64,000 nucleotides of DNA from an uncultured Pseudomonadota bacterium (GTDB taxonomy: Bacteria; Myxococcota_A; UBA796; SXON01), in contig CAIQVJ010000027.1 in NCBI GenBank assembly GCA_903875225.1, positions 1 through 64,000 of the forward strand, read 5' to 3'. Below are positions 26,680 to 35,457 of this stretch, one piece after another (within the stretch, counting starts at the first letter, position 1; each line of letters opens with the position of its first letter). Position numbers and translations under genes: made by a program. Below the pieces are notes generated by a model. The model was not told where the DNA came from and searched no databases. It was given only the letters and a program-made list of their open reading frames with translations.

Positions 26680-27198
26680 CTACTTCGCCTCGATCCGCAC
26701 GATCGCGGTCACCACCGGGAAGTCCCGCCCCTCGAGGCCAAGCACCCGCGCCCGGAGCAACCCGCCGGCCTCGTCGACCTCACCCCGCGCAACGCGGACG
26801 CGCGCGCCGATCACTGCCTGCTCCCGGCGATGGCGTAGCAGCCCCACGATCGCGACTGCGCCGAGCAGGACGGCCCCGCCGAAGATCCCCACCAGCACGT
26901 CCCACACCTCGGTGAGCAGGAACCACGTCCCCGCGATGAACGCCCATGCCGCGGGCGGAACCCCGCCGACCGACCAGGGCGCGGGCTGGTCGATGGCGAG
27001 GAGCCGCTCCTCGGCGCTCAGGAGCCCCCTCAGCGCGTGTTGAATCGCGCGGATCGGCTCGCCGCCTGCATCCCCGAGGTCCACCATCAGGCCGCATCCG
27101 AGCAGCTCCGCGCGCCACTCCGCGCCGGTGCGCGGCCGCGCGACCTCGGCGGCGGCGAACGAACGCGCCCGTTCGAGGTCCGCGACGGTCACGCGCAC
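26680..27198 (-). CDS. Hypothetical two-helix membrane protein
   Basis: Unrecognised protein of 172 residues with a GTG start at 27198. The N-terminal half is soluble and helical. Residues about 85-122 hold two adjacent transmembrane helices (WAFIAGTWFLL, then LVGIFGGAVLLGAVAIVGLL) followed by RHRREQ, a positive-inside signal. The C-terminal 50 residues look like a small beta domain (ARVRVARGEVDEAGGLL, TAIVRIEAK), as in NfeD-like or OB-type tails. It lies 34 bp after the tandem PilT gene on the same strand and could be co-transcribed with it. Function unknown. Confidence 0.65.
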   Translation of the reverse strand: MRVTVADLERARSFAAAEVARPRTGAEWRAELLGCGLMVDLGDAGGEPIRAIQHALRGLLSAEERLLAIDQPAPWSVGGVPPAAWAFIAGTWFLLTEVWDVLVGIFGGAVLLGAVAIVGLLRHRREQAVIGARVRVARGEVDEAGGLLRARVLGLEGRDFPVVTAIVRIEAK

Positions 27199-27232
27199 GG
27201 GACCGCCCCCGCCCCGCTCCAGGCCGCACCGT

Positions 27233-29407
27233 TCATACGGGCGGTGGCAGGATCTTCGGGTTCAATACGTAGCGGAGCGCCTCGTCGTAGGCGACCCGCC
27301 CCTGCACCACGGCCTCCTTGAGTGCCGTGTCCATCGTCATCATGCCGTCCCGGCGCGAGGTCTCGATGATCGTCGAGACCTGATGGAGCTTGTTGTCCCG
27401 GATCAACGCCCGGATCGCGGGCGTCCCCACCATGATCTCGAACACTCCGGTGCGTCCCCCGCCGCCCTTCCTGAGCAGCAGCCGCTGCGAGACCACGCCC
27501 AGGAGACACGATGCGAGCTGTGCGCGCGCCTGACCCTGCTGGGAGCCGGAGAACACGTCGATGATGCGGTCCATCGCCTGCCCTGCGTCGTTCGCGTGCA
27601 GGGTCGCCAGTACGAGGTGGCCGGTCTCTGCGGCCGTCAGGGCCGCACCGATGGTCTCCGCATCCCGCATCTCGCCCACGAGGATCACGTCCGGATCCTG
27701 CCGCAGGATGAACTTCAACGCGGCGGCGAAGCTTTTCGTGTCGGCCGAGACCTCGCGCTGGTCCACCGTCGCGACCTCGCTCTTGTGCGCGTACTCGACG
27801 GGGTCCTCGACCGTGATGATGCGGCACGGCCGCGTCTGGTTGATGCGGTTCACGATGCAGGCGAGCGTCGTCGACTTGCCCGCGCCTGTCGGCCCGACGA
27901 CGAGCAGGAGCCCCTGCTGCCGTTCGGCCAGCGCGAGCACCACGGCGGGTAGCTCGAGCTCCTCGGCCGACGGAATCTTCGACGCGATCGCCCGCAACGC
28001 GGCGGCCATGCGGCCCTTCTGGAAGTAGGCGTTCACCCGGAACCGGCGCCCGTCGTCCAGCGCGAGCGCAAAGTCGACCTCGCGCTCGATCTCGTACACC
28101 GCGCGCTGCCGGGTCGTCATCACCGAGTTCAGCAGCATCCGCATGTCGCCCTCGGAGAGGATCTCGTCCGCCAGCGGCGTGAGGGTGCCGGACACGCGGA
28201 CGAGCGGGCAACGGCCGCTCGTCAGGTGCAGGTCGCTCGCCCCACGCTCGTCGGCCTCCCGGAGCATCGCGCGCAGGTCGAGCCCGGAGCTGTGGATGTC
28301 CGAGGTGCGAAAGCTGCGGACCCCGGTGGACATCCCGCGCGCGATGAGCGCGAACTCGTCGGGGTTCGAGGCATACGCGAGCCCGACCTCGTAGGTGATC
28401 TTCCGCTCCCGGAAGAGCCGGAGGAGCGCGTCGTTGAACGAGAGCATGCCGTCGCCCGAAGACCCGCGAAGGTGGTCCGCGAGCTCGTCCACGCGCTGTT
28501 CCCGCAGCAGTCGCGACACCGCGGGGGTGTTGGTCAGCACCTCCACGGCGACCACGCGCCCGGCCCCACCCTTCACCTCCGTAGGCAGGAGCCGCTGGCT
28601 CACGATGCCGACGAGGGAGAGCGAGAGGTCCATCGCTGCCTGCCCGCGCAGGTGCTCGGGGAAGTACGAGAGGATGCGCTGCAGCGTCTGCGTGGCGTCG
28701 ATCGTGTGCAGGCTGGCGAGCACGAGGTGCCCCGTGAGCGCCGCCGAGAGCGCGACCGCCATGGTGTCCACGTCGCGCATCTCGCCGACGAGCAGCACGT
28801 CGGGGCTCTGGCGGACGGCGTGCCGCAGCCCTTCGCGAAAGCTCTCCGTGTCGCCGCCGATCTCCCGCTGGGTCACCCGCGACTTGCGATCGGCGTGCAC
28901 GAACTCGATCGGGTCTTCGAGGGTGACGATGTGCGCCGCGCGCGTCTCGTTGATGTGGTTCACCAGCGCCGCGAGGGTGGTGGACTTGCCCGAGCCGGTG
29001 GCGCCGGTGACGAGCACGAGCCCGCGGGGGGCGTCGGCGAACTTGCGCACGTCCTCGGGGAGGCCGAGATCGGCGAGCGTGAGCGAGCCGGGGGGAACAG
29101 CGCGCGCGACGCAGGCCAACTGGCCCTGCTGGCGCAGGAGCGCGAGGCGGAACCGGCGGGGCGCACCCGCGGAGGTGGGGGCGGAGAACCCGACGTCGAG
29201 ATCCCCCGAGGCGTCGAACCGGGCGCGCTGGGCGGGCGAGAGCACCCGGGCCAGGAACTCCTCGATGTCGGCGTGCGTGAGGGGCTCCGCGCGCAGCGGG
29301 CGGACGACGCCGTTCACCCGCGCCGCGGGGACCTTGCCTTCGGCCAGGAACAGGTCGGAGGCTTCGGCGCCCTCCATCGCGGAGAGCAGGGGCAGGATCT
29401 GGGACAT
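27233..29407 (-). CDS. Tandem PilT-PilT type IV pilus retraction ATPase fusion
   Basis: One 724-residue chain with two complete PilT/PilU-type ATPases. Copy 1: PAS-like N-domain, Walker A GATGSGKS at 135-142, Asp box TLEDPIEF, Walker B LLVGEMRD with E209, His box LTGHLVLASLH. Copy 2: Walker A GPTGAGKS at 505-512, TVEDPVEY, ILVGEMRD with E579, ETGHLVLATLH. Matching motifs are 370 residues apart, one PilT length. The frame is continuous through the junction near residues 355-385. PilT hexamers power pilus retraction; normal subunits are about 345-380 residues. No pilus assembly gene is nearby. Copy 2 has the more canonical N-domain (ADERGASDLHL). The start GTG/ATG choice follows MSQILPLLSAMEGAEASDLFL. 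Confidence 0.93.
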   Translation of the reverse strand: MSQILPLLSAMEGAEASDLFLAEGKVPAARVNGVVRPLRAEPLTHADIEEFLARVLSPAQRARFDASGDLDVGFSAPTSAGAPRRFRLALLRQQGQLACVARAVPPGSLTLADLGLPEDVRKFADAPRGLVLVTGATGSGKSTTLAALVNHINETRAAHIVTLEDPIEFVHADRKSRVTQREIGGDTESFREGLRHAVRQSPDVLLVGEMRDVDTMAVALSAALTGHLVLASLHTIDATQTLQRILSYFPEHLRGQAAMDLSLSLVGIVSQRLLPTEVKGGAGRVVAVEVLTNTPAVSRLLREQRVDELADHLRGSSGDGMLSFNDALLRLFRERKITYEVGLAYASNPDEFALIARGMSTGVRSFRTSDIHSSGLDLRAMLREADERGASDLHLTSGRCPLVRVSGTLTPLADEILSEGDMRMLLNSVMTTRQRAVYEIEREVDFALALDDGRRFRVNAYFQKGRMAAALRAIASKIPSAEELELPAVVLALAERQQGLLLVVGPTGAGKSTTLACIVNRINQTRPCRIITVEDPVEYAHKSEVATVDQREVSADTKSFAAALKFILRQDPDVILVGEMRDAETIGAALTAAETGHLVLATLHANDAGQAMDRIIDVFSGSQQGQARAQLASCLLGVVSQRLLLRKGGGGRTGVFEIMVGTPAIRALIRDNKLHQVSTIIETSRRDGMMTMDTALKEAVVQGRVAYDEALRYVLNPKILPPPV

Positions 29408-29458
29408 GCCGCAAGGTAGCGCGGCCAGCGGCGTGACCGCACCGTGGGCCGCGCCCGC

Positions 29459-30481
29459 CTACGCCCGCTCCGCGATCCTCGGCCGCCCCGAAAGATCCCT
29501 CAGCGCCTCGAACACCGGCTTGTCCTCGTAGAGCATGCGGTACACCTGCTCCATGATCGGCACCTCCACGCCACACTTCTGCGCGAGGTTCCACGCGGAG
29601 CGCGCGGTGACCACGCCCTCCGCGACCTGACCCAGCTCCTCGAGGATCACCGGCAGGGTCTTCCCCTGGCCGAGCCCGAGCCCGACGCGCCGGTTTCGGG
29701 AGAGGTCGCCGGTGCAGGTCAGCACCAGATCGCCGAGCCCGGCGAGGCCCATCATCGTGAGCGGTTGGGCGCCCCGGGCGACGGCCAGGCGCGTCATCTC
29801 GGCGAGGCCGCGGGTGATCAACGCGGCGCGCGCGTTCGTCCCGAGCCCCGCACCGTCGCTCACGCCGCAGGCGATGGCGAGCACGTTCTTCAACGCCGCG
29901 CCGACCTCGACGCCTACGACGTCATCGGTGTGGTACACGCGGAAGAACCCGCCGTGGAACGCCTCCCCGACGAGGTGGCACGCCCACTCGCTCTCGCCGC
30001 CGACCACGACGGCCGTCGGCAACCCCATGGCGACCTCCTTCGCGAACGAAGGGCCGGCCAGCGCGCAGAGGTTCGGCCGGACGTGCGAGGGCAACACCTC
30101 GCGCATCACCTCGTCCATCGTGAGCAGGGTGTCGACCTCGATGCCCTTCGATGCCCCGCAGATCACCTGCGCCGCATGCATGTGCGTCCCGACCTCGGCC
30201 ACGACGGACCGCACCGCGGTGCTGGGAACCGCCGCAACAACCAGGGCGACCCGGTCGAGCGCGCTCGCGAGCCCGTCCATGACCGTGAGCGTCTCCGGGA
30301 ACATGAGGTCCGGGAGGTAGCGGCGGTTCTGCCGCTCCGCCTGCATGCGGGCTGCGCGCCCGGCGTCACGGTCCCACAGCCGCACGTGATGCCCGTTGCG
30401 CGCAAGCTGCATCGCGAGCGCGGTGCCCCACGAGCCGGCGCCGATCACGGCCACGTTCAACGGAGCGGTATCGTCACTCAT
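29459..30481 (-). CDS. gpsA: NAD(P)H-dependent glycerol-3-phosphate dehydrogenase
   Basis: Reduces dihydroxyacetone phosphate to sn-glycerol-3-phosphate, the backbone for phospholipids; 340 residues, cytosolic. The Rossmann motif GAGSWGTALA is at about residues 14-23. ICGASKGIE, LAGPSFAKEVA, the catalytic-lysine region VGAALKNVLAI and GLAGLGDLVLTC are all standard. The C-terminal helix ends EALRDLSGRP. It starts inside the last codons of the AAA ATPase gene (8-bp overlap), so the two form an operon in the order ATPase then gpsA. Confidence 0.95.
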   Translation of the reverse strand: MSDDTAPLNVAVIGAGSWGTALAMQLARNGHHVRLWDRDAGRAARMQAERQNRRYLPDLMFPETLTVMDGLASALDRVALVVAAVPSTAVRSVVAEVGTHMHAAQVICGASKGIEVDTLLTMDEVMREVLPSHVRPNLCALAGPSFAKEVAMGLPTAVVVGGESEWACHLVGEAFHGGFFRVYHTDDVVGVEVGAALKNVLAIACGVSDGAGLGTNARAALITRGLAEMTRLAVARGAQPLTMMGLAGLGDLVLTCTGDLSRNRRVGLGLGQGKTLPVILEELGQVAEGVVTARSAWNLAQKCGVEVPIMEQVYRMLYEDKPVFEALRDLSGRPRIAERA

Positions 30482-31973
30482 TGCTCTCCTCCGAAGCCCA
30501 GTCCTGGAAAAAGGCGGCGCGACGGGTGTCCACGCTCGCAGGCCGGGCGCGCGGGCGGGCCCACTCGCGCAGCTCCTTCAACCGGTCGTCCATGGTCACC
30601 GCGAGCGGGATGGTGTCGCGCGCGACGCGGATGAAGTCCGCCTGCGAGACCTCCCGCCCCGCCGAGAACCCCCGGAACAGCGCAGCGACGATGAGCTGCT
30701 CCAACTCCGCGCCGGAGTACCGCTCGGTCTCCTCGGCCACCGCCAGCGTGTCGAAGTCGTCGGGGTTCCGCCCCTTGCGGCGCAGGTGGATCTCGAGGAT
30801 CTGCAGCCGCTCGTGCACGTTGGGCAGATCCACGAAGAAGATCTCGTCAAAGCGCCCCTTTCGCAGGAGCTCCGGCGGGAGGCTGCGTACGTCGTTCGCG
30901 GTGGCCACCACGAAGACCGGCTTCTGCTTCTCCTGCATCCACGTGAGGAAGCTGCCGAAGACCCGCCCGCCGCCTGCGTCTCCGAGGAACCCCTTCTCGA
31001 TCTCGTCGATCCACAGGACCACCGGTGCGAGGCTCTCCGCGATCGCGATCGTGTCGCGCAGCCCCTCCTCCGCGCGCCCGGCGAACAGCGCGGCGACGTC
31101 CAGACGCAGGAGCGGCAGGTGCCACAGGTCCGCGACCGCCTTGGCCGAGAGGGACTTCCCGCACCCCTGCACGCCGAGCAGGAACAGGCCCTTCGGCTCG
31201 GGCAAGCCGTACTGTCGCGCCCGGTCCGAGAACGAGGGCGTACGCTCGTTCAGCCACACCTTGAGGTTCTCGAGGCCCCCCACCTGGCTCATCCCCATGT
31301 CGGGCTTGATGAACTCCAGAAAGCGCGACCGCCGCAGCATGCGCGCCTTCTCGTCGAGCAGGGCGGCCACGTCCTTGTCCTCGAATCTGCGGCCTTCGAG
31401 CAGCATCCTGGCGTACGCGCGCTTGATCTCCTTCTCGGTGAGGCCCAGCGAGGCGGTCGCGAATTGCTCGAACCTGTCGGGCGGAACCGGGATCCCCTGG
31501 CTCGTCAGCAGCTTGGAGAGCAGCTTCCCGATGTCCTTGCGGTCGGGCAGCGGCGCATCCAGCACGGCGATGTCCTTCTCCAGCTCCTGCGGGATCTGCG
31601 CTGTGTGGGAGACGAACACCAGCGCCTGCTTTCGCTGCTCGAGGTCGGGCTCCAGGTCGCGGAGCCGCCGCACCACGCCCGGGTCGACCAGCTCCGCCGC
31701 GCAGTCCTCGAACAGGAAGATCGCGGGCGCCGTCACCTGGCCAACGTGGGCGAGCGCCGAGAGGATGGAACGGGTCTCCGGGAGGAAGGCAGCGTCCGGG
31801 CCCAGCCCGCACTGCAGGCCGGTCGTGCTCCGCCAGCGGAAGAGCTGCGTGCCCTGCGACGTCGCCAGCCGGGCGATCCCCCGCTCCACACGGTCCTCCT
31901 CGGCCGACTGCACCCAGATCAGCGGGTAGCGGGCGGCCACCAGCTGGGGGATACGGGCAAGGAGCTCTTCCAT
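30474..31973 (-). CDS. Ycf46-like AAA ATPase
   Basis: AAA+ protein of 499 residues resembling the Ycf46 family of cyanobacteria and plastids. An N-terminal degenerate ATPase-like half (about 1-215, LIWVQSAEEDRVER, IFLFEDCAAEL) is followed by a complete AAA domain. That domain has Walker A GVQGCGKS at 267-274, Walker B VVLWIDEIEKGF, and sensor 1/Arg-finger region VATANDVRSLPPELLRKGRFDE. The role of Ycf46 is not well defined; a remodelling chaperone is likely. The stop overlaps the start of gpsA by 8 bp. The upstream 44-bp gap separates it from the anti-sigma gene on the same strand. Confidence 0.85.
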   Translation of the reverse strand: MEELLARIPQLVAARYPLIWVQSAEEDRVERGIARLATSQGTQLFRWRSTTGLQCGLGPDAAFLPETRSILSALAHVGQVTAPAIFLFEDCAAELVDPGVVRRLRDLEPDLEQRKQALVFVSHTAQIPQELEKDIAVLDAPLPDRKDIGKLLSKLLTSQGIPVPPDRFEQFATASLGLTEKEIKRAYARMLLEGRRFEDKDVAALLDEKARMLRRSRFLEFIKPDMGMSQVGGLENLKVWLNERTPSFSDRARQYGLPEPKGLFLLGVQGCGKSLSAKAVADLWHLPLLRLDVAALFAGRAEEGLRDTIAIAESLAPVVLWIDEIEKGFLGDAGGGRVFGSFLTWMQEKQKPVFVVATANDVRSLPPELLRKGRFDEIFFVDLPNVHERLQILEIHLRRKGRNPDDFDTLAVAEETERYSGAELEQLIVAALFRGFSAGREVSQADFIRVARDTIPLAVTMDDRLKELREWARPRARPASVDTRRAAFFQDWASEESNE

Positions 31974-32017
31974 GGGGGAGAGCTAACGCGCGGCGGGGGA
32001 GGGCCTCGGCCGAGCGC

Positions 32018-32947
32018 CTACCTCTGGACCTCGATCGAGACGGGGACCTCCGCGCCGTTCTGGTAGAGCATCGCGGGATCGGTGGCGATCGTGTCGACCG
32101 TGCCGAGATCCTTGAGCTTCCGCTGGAGCGCCTCGACGTTGTAGGAGGGCACGTACACCCGCACCGCCTGGGAGTCCCCCTCATCCATGGGGTAGTCGGC
32201 CAGCGGGCGCCCCTTGGCATCCACGATGCGTCCACCCAGCGACGACGCCACTGCGATCAGGTCCTTGAGCGGGTTGTCGCCGCCCGCGTGGATGCGGTAG
32301 CGCCAGGGGGCCGGCGAATACAGGGTCTGCGTGGGGGTGGACTGCGTTGCGCTCCCCGAAGTGCCGGTGGTCAGCGAGCCGTCGGCAGCGGGCGCCTCCC
32401 GCTCCCAGTCCGCCTGGTAGGCCTCACGGTCGGAGCGCGCCACGTTCTTCGACGCCGACGGCTTCGTCGCGTGGGAAGCGGGGGGCGCGGTCGCGAACCC
32501 GGCATCCTGGTCGAGCACGGACGGCGCGGCGGCGACGGGGGCATCCGCCTCCTCGGGGAGGCCGGGCGCCTGTGCGGCCGCGAGAGTGGGCGGGGGCGGG
32601 GGCGGGGGCTCGTCCACGCCGCCATGGCGGGTCCCTACGAACAACAGGGCCATCGCCGCAACCGCGGCAATCCCGATGTAGTCGATGCGAACGCGCCGGA
32701 GCGTGCTGCGGAGGCGGCTGGGCGCGGGCTCGGCGGCCAGGCGGATGTGGAGCCGGTTGGCAAACCCCTCGGGCGCCGCGATCGGGCCATTCGAACGAAG
32801 GAAGTCCACGGCACCGCGGAGCTGCTCGTACTCGGCGCGGAGCTCGGGGTCGCGGTTGATCGCGGCCTCGACCTCCCGCGCCTCGCCCGTCGGCAGATCG
32901 CCGTCGAGGTAAGCAGAGAGTCGGTTTCTGGCGAAGAATGTGTCCAT
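32018..32947 (-). CDS. Membrane anti-sigma factor, DUF4349-like exterior
   Basis: Protein of 309 residues immediately downstream of an ECF sigma gene; the sigma stop and this ATG are adjacent (TAGATG). The N-terminal ~60 residues (RNRLSAYLDGDLPTGEAREVEAAI, LRAEYEQL) match the anti-sigma fold but lack the HxxxCxxC zinc motif. A single transmembrane helix is at about 90-105. A Pro/Ala-rich spacer follows. The C-terminal ~90 residues (PLKDLIAVASSLGGRIVD, YVPSYNVEALQRKL) resemble DUF4349-type extracytoplasmic domains. It probably binds and inhibits the sigma factor until an envelope signal is sensed. Confidence 0.8.
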   Translation of the reverse strand: MDTFFARNRLSAYLDGDLPTGEAREVEAAINRDPELRAEYEQLRGAVDFLRSNGPIAAPEGFANRLHIRLAAEPAPSRLRSTLRRVRIDYIGIAAVAAMALLFVGTRHGGVDEPPPPPPPTLAAAQAPGLPEEADAPVAAAPSVLDQDAGFATAPPASHATKPSASKNVARSDREAYQADWEREAPAADGSLTTGTSGSATQSTPTQTLYSPAPWRYRIHAGGDNPLKDLIAVASSLGGRIVDAKGRPLADYPMDEGDSQAVRVYVPSYNVEALQRKLKDLGTVDTIATDPAMLYQNGAEVPVSIEVQR

Positions 32948-33583
32948 CTACAGGTCCTCCCGCCCGATCTTCCGGGCAAGGATCGCGGCGAGCTCGGCCC
33001 GCGCACGGTGAATGCGGCTTTTTACGGTGCCGCGCGGAAGATCGAGGATGTCCCCGATTTCTTCATAGGGCAGGTCTTCGACGTCGCGCAGGAGCAGGAT
33101 CTGACGGTGCTCCTCGTCCAGCTGGGCCAGGGCATGGGTCACCAGCGACTCCGCCTCGCTCCGGTGGACCTTCGCATCCGTGCCCGAGCCCTCGTCTGCG
33201 ATCTGGCGCTCGGGCCCATCGTCCTCGGGGGGGCCGCCGATCGTCTCATGGCGCCTGTAGCCACGTCGGCTGCGGTAGAGTCGATGGTTCTTGCAGTGAT
33301 TCAGCGTGACCTTGAACACCCACGTGGAGAGCTGCGCCTCCCCACGGAACCCGGGGAGCGAGCGGTACAGCGCGATGAACACGTCCTGCGCGGTCTCCTC
33401 CGCGCCCTGCACGTCGTCCAACCAACGGCGGCACAGCGTATACACCTTGTCCTGGTACCGGCGCACGATCTCGTCGAAGGCGCGCCCGTCGCCGTGCTGG
33501 AACCGGTCGACCAGATCCCCATCCGTCGGCCCCGCGAGCCGTAGGCCCGGAAAGGAGACGGCGGCGAAGAGTGCGATGAACAT
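32948..33583 (-). CDS. ECF sigma factor
   Basis: Extracytoplasmic-function sigma-70 factor of 211 residues. Region 2 spans FDEIVRRYQDKVYTLCRRW and AEETAQDVFIALYRSLPGF, then STWVFKVTLNHCKN. Region 4 is HRQILLLRDVEDLPYEEIG with DLPRGTVKSRIHRAR. The start ATG at 33583 (MFIALFAAV) fits with a promoter-like GGAAC-N17-GTC just upstream (33619-33643), which would allow autoregulation. The stop abuts the anti-sigma start. The divergent neighbour is an FHA protein. Confidence 0.92.
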   Translation of the reverse strand: MFIALFAAVSFPGLRLAGPTDGDLVDRFQHGDGRAFDEIVRRYQDKVYTLCRRWLDDVQGAEETAQDVFIALYRSLPGFRGEAQLSTWVFKVTLNHCKNHRLYRSRRGYRRHETIGGPPEDDGPERQIADEGSGTDAKVHRSEAESLVTHALAQLDEEHRQILLLRDVEDLPYEEIGDILDLPRGTVKSRIHRARAELAAILARKIGREDL

Positions 33584-33618
33584 GAGTTTGGGACGGAGTC
33601 CGGGTTTGTGTGGACTTG

Positions 33619-33643
33619 GACAAGCCCGCTGGCCGGAAGTTCC
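33619..33643 (-). promoter_or_regulatory. ECF-type promoter candidate GGAAC-N17-GTC
   Basis: Read on the minus strand, GGAAC (33643-33639) and GTC (33621-33619) are 17 bases apart, as in many ECF-dependent promoters. Transcription would start about 25-30 bases before the sigma gene ATG at 33583, consistent with positive autoregulation. Confidence 0.5.
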
Positions 33644-33749
33644 CTGTATCAAGAAACGCCTTCGGTACGGACGGAGGCTGACCGGCGGGTTAAATCACAT
33701 CGCCGCGCCCACCCGCACCCCAGCGAGTGCCCCCGCGATGAGGAAACCG

Positions 33750-34223
33750 ATGGACAGGACCCCTTTCCTTGTCGGCGTCGAAGGCCTGCTCGCCGGGAAG
33801 CGCTACCCGGTGACAGCAACCGGCCTGCGGCTTGGGCGCGACCCGGAGAACGAGGTCCACATCGACGACACCGGCGTGAGCCGGCAACACGCCCGCGTGT
33901 TGCTCCACAACGGCGCCGTCTGGGTGCAGGACGCCGGCAGCCGCAACGGGCTCTTCGTGAACGGGCAACGGGTGCCCGACCACAAGCAGGTGAAAGAGGG
34001 CGACCGCATCGTGCTCGGCGCCCACACCTTCGCGATCGAGCTCGTCGAGGCCAACGAGCCGACCGAGCCCACCGTCGTGGTCCCCGCGCCGGCCCCAGCC
34101 GCCGCAGCGCCGGCCACCCCGCCAGCACCCGTCCTGCCCTTCGCGCTCATGGCCGCAGGCATCCTGCTCATCGTCGCCTGCGCGGGCCTGGTGTCGGCGC
34201 TGTGGTGGTCGACCGGGCAGTAG
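33750..34223 (+). CDS. Membrane-anchored FHA-domain protein
   Basis: Protein of 157 residues. An FHA domain (about 5-95) binds phosphothreonine peptides: GLRLGRDPENEVHI, SRQHARV and SRNGLFVNG hold the conserved Arg, Ser-x-x-His and Asn-Gly. A Pro/Ala linker and one C-terminal helix (PFALMAAGILLIVACAGLVS) anchor it to the membrane with the FHA domain inside. AGGA at 33741-33744 supports the ATG at 33750 over one at 33738. It probably reads Ser/Thr kinase output. The kinase at 20172-23312 is a possible but unproven partner. Confidence 0.85.
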   Translation: MDRTPFLVGVEGLLAGKRYPVTATGLRLGRDPENEVHIDDTGVSRQHARVLLHNGAVWVQDAGSRNGLFVNGQRVPDHKQVKEGDRIVLGAHTFAIELVEANEPTEPTVVVPAPAPAAAAPATPPAPVLPFALMAAGILLIVACAGLVSALWWSTGQ

Positions 34224-34247
34224 GGAACGCAGAGCGCGCCCCGACCG

Positions 34248-35456
34248 TCACGTCCGCCGCTTCTTCCCAACCCCCGCCGCGGCCTCCGCCGGCTTCCTGG
34301 CCGCCGGTCTCGCCGGAACGGCGGGGTACGAAGCCACCGGCTTGGCCGCCGTGTCTTCCGGGTAGATCTCGTGGACTCGACGACGGAAGGACTCGAACGA
34401 CCCATCCACGATGCTGTTGCGCATCTTGTCCATGAAGGTCGCGAACCAGTGGAGGTTGTGGATGGTGCACAGCGTGGAGCCCAGCACCTCGTCGACGCGC
34501 AGGAGGTGATGGACGTACGCCCGGCTGAAGTTCGAGCAGGCGTAGCACCGGCAGTCGGTGTCGATCGGGAAGAGGTCCCGACGGAACCGGGCGTCGGAGA
34601 CACGGATCCGCCCGGTGGTCGTGTAGACCACCCCGGAGCGACCATGGCGGGTCGCGACGACACAGTCGAACATGTCGATGCCGCGCGCGACGCCTTCGAC
34701 CAGATCGATCGGTCGCCCGACGCCCATCAGGTAGCGCGCGTGGGTCTTCGACACGTGCAGGACCGTGTCGTCCAACACGTCGCACATCGCGCGGTGGCCC
34801 TCCCCGACGGAGAGCCCCCCGATCGCGTAGCCGTCGAACCCGATCTCCTGGATCTCCTCGGCGGAGCGCTTGCGGAGGTCGGCCCAGAAGCCGCCCTGCA
34901 CGATCCCGAAGAGCGACTGATCGGGGCGGGTGTGCGCGGCCTTCGAGCGACGCTCCCAGCGCGTGGTGCGCCCCACCGAGGCTTCGGCGTAGCGGCGATC
35001 CGCGCCGAACGGCAAGCACTCGTCGAAGACCATGGCGATGTCGCTGCCAAGGTCCTGCTGCACCTCCATCGACCGCTCGGGGGAGAGGAACGTCCGGTTG
35101 CCGTCGACCTCGTAGGTGAACGTCACACCCTCCTCGGTCACCTCCTTCTTGTCCAGGGAGAACACCTGGAAGCCCCCCGAATCCGTGAGGATCGGAAGCT
35201 TTATGCCCGAGAACTTGTGGAGCCCGCCAGCCTTCTTGACGATGTCCGAGCCCGGCCGCTGCGAGAGATGGTAGGTGTTGGCCAGCACGATCTGGCTACC
35301 CGTGGTCTCCAGGTGCAGCGGAGACACCGTGCGTATCGCAGCCTGCGTGCCCACCGGCATGAAGGTCGGCGTGCGCACCTCGGCGCCGGCGAGGTGGAGC
35401 ACCCCCGCGCGTGCATCGCCATGGGTCGCGAGCGGCTCCCAGGGGACCTTGCGCAT
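34248..35456 (-). CDS. tgt: Queuine tRNA-ribosyltransferase
   Basis: Exchanges guanine 34 of GUN-anticodon tRNAs for preQ1; 402 residues. PTFMPVGTQAAIRTVSP, the base-binding ILTDSGGFQVFSL, GIVQGG, IGGLSVGEG and IDMFDCVVATRHGR (nucleophile Asp) are all present. The zinc site CRCYAC...H is near the C-terminus. The last ~35 residues are an Ala/Lys/Arg-rich basic extension not usual for the family. It follows topA on the same strand with one base between stop and start. Other queuosine genes are not in the window. Confidence 0.95.
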   Translation of the reverse strand: MRKVPWEPLATHGDARAGVLHLAGAEVRTPTFMPVGTQAAIRTVSPLHLETTGSQIVLANTYHLSQRPGSDIVKKAGGLHKFSGIKLPILTDSGGFQVFSLDKKEVTEEGVTFTYEVDGNRTFLSPERSMEVQQDLGSDIAMVFDECLPFGADRRYAEASVGRTTRWERRSKAAHTRPDQSLFGIVQGGFWADLRKRSAEEIQEIGFDGYAIGGLSVGEGHRAMCDVLDDTVLHVSKTHARYLMGVGRPIDLVEGVARGIDMFDCVVATRHGRSGVVYTTTGRIRVSDARFRRDLFPIDTDCRCYACSNFSRAYVHHLLRVDEVLGSTLCTIHNLHWFATFMDKMRNSIVDGSFESFRRRVHEIYPEDTAAKPVASYPAVPARPAARKPAEAAAGVGKKRRT

Positions 35457-35457
35457 C

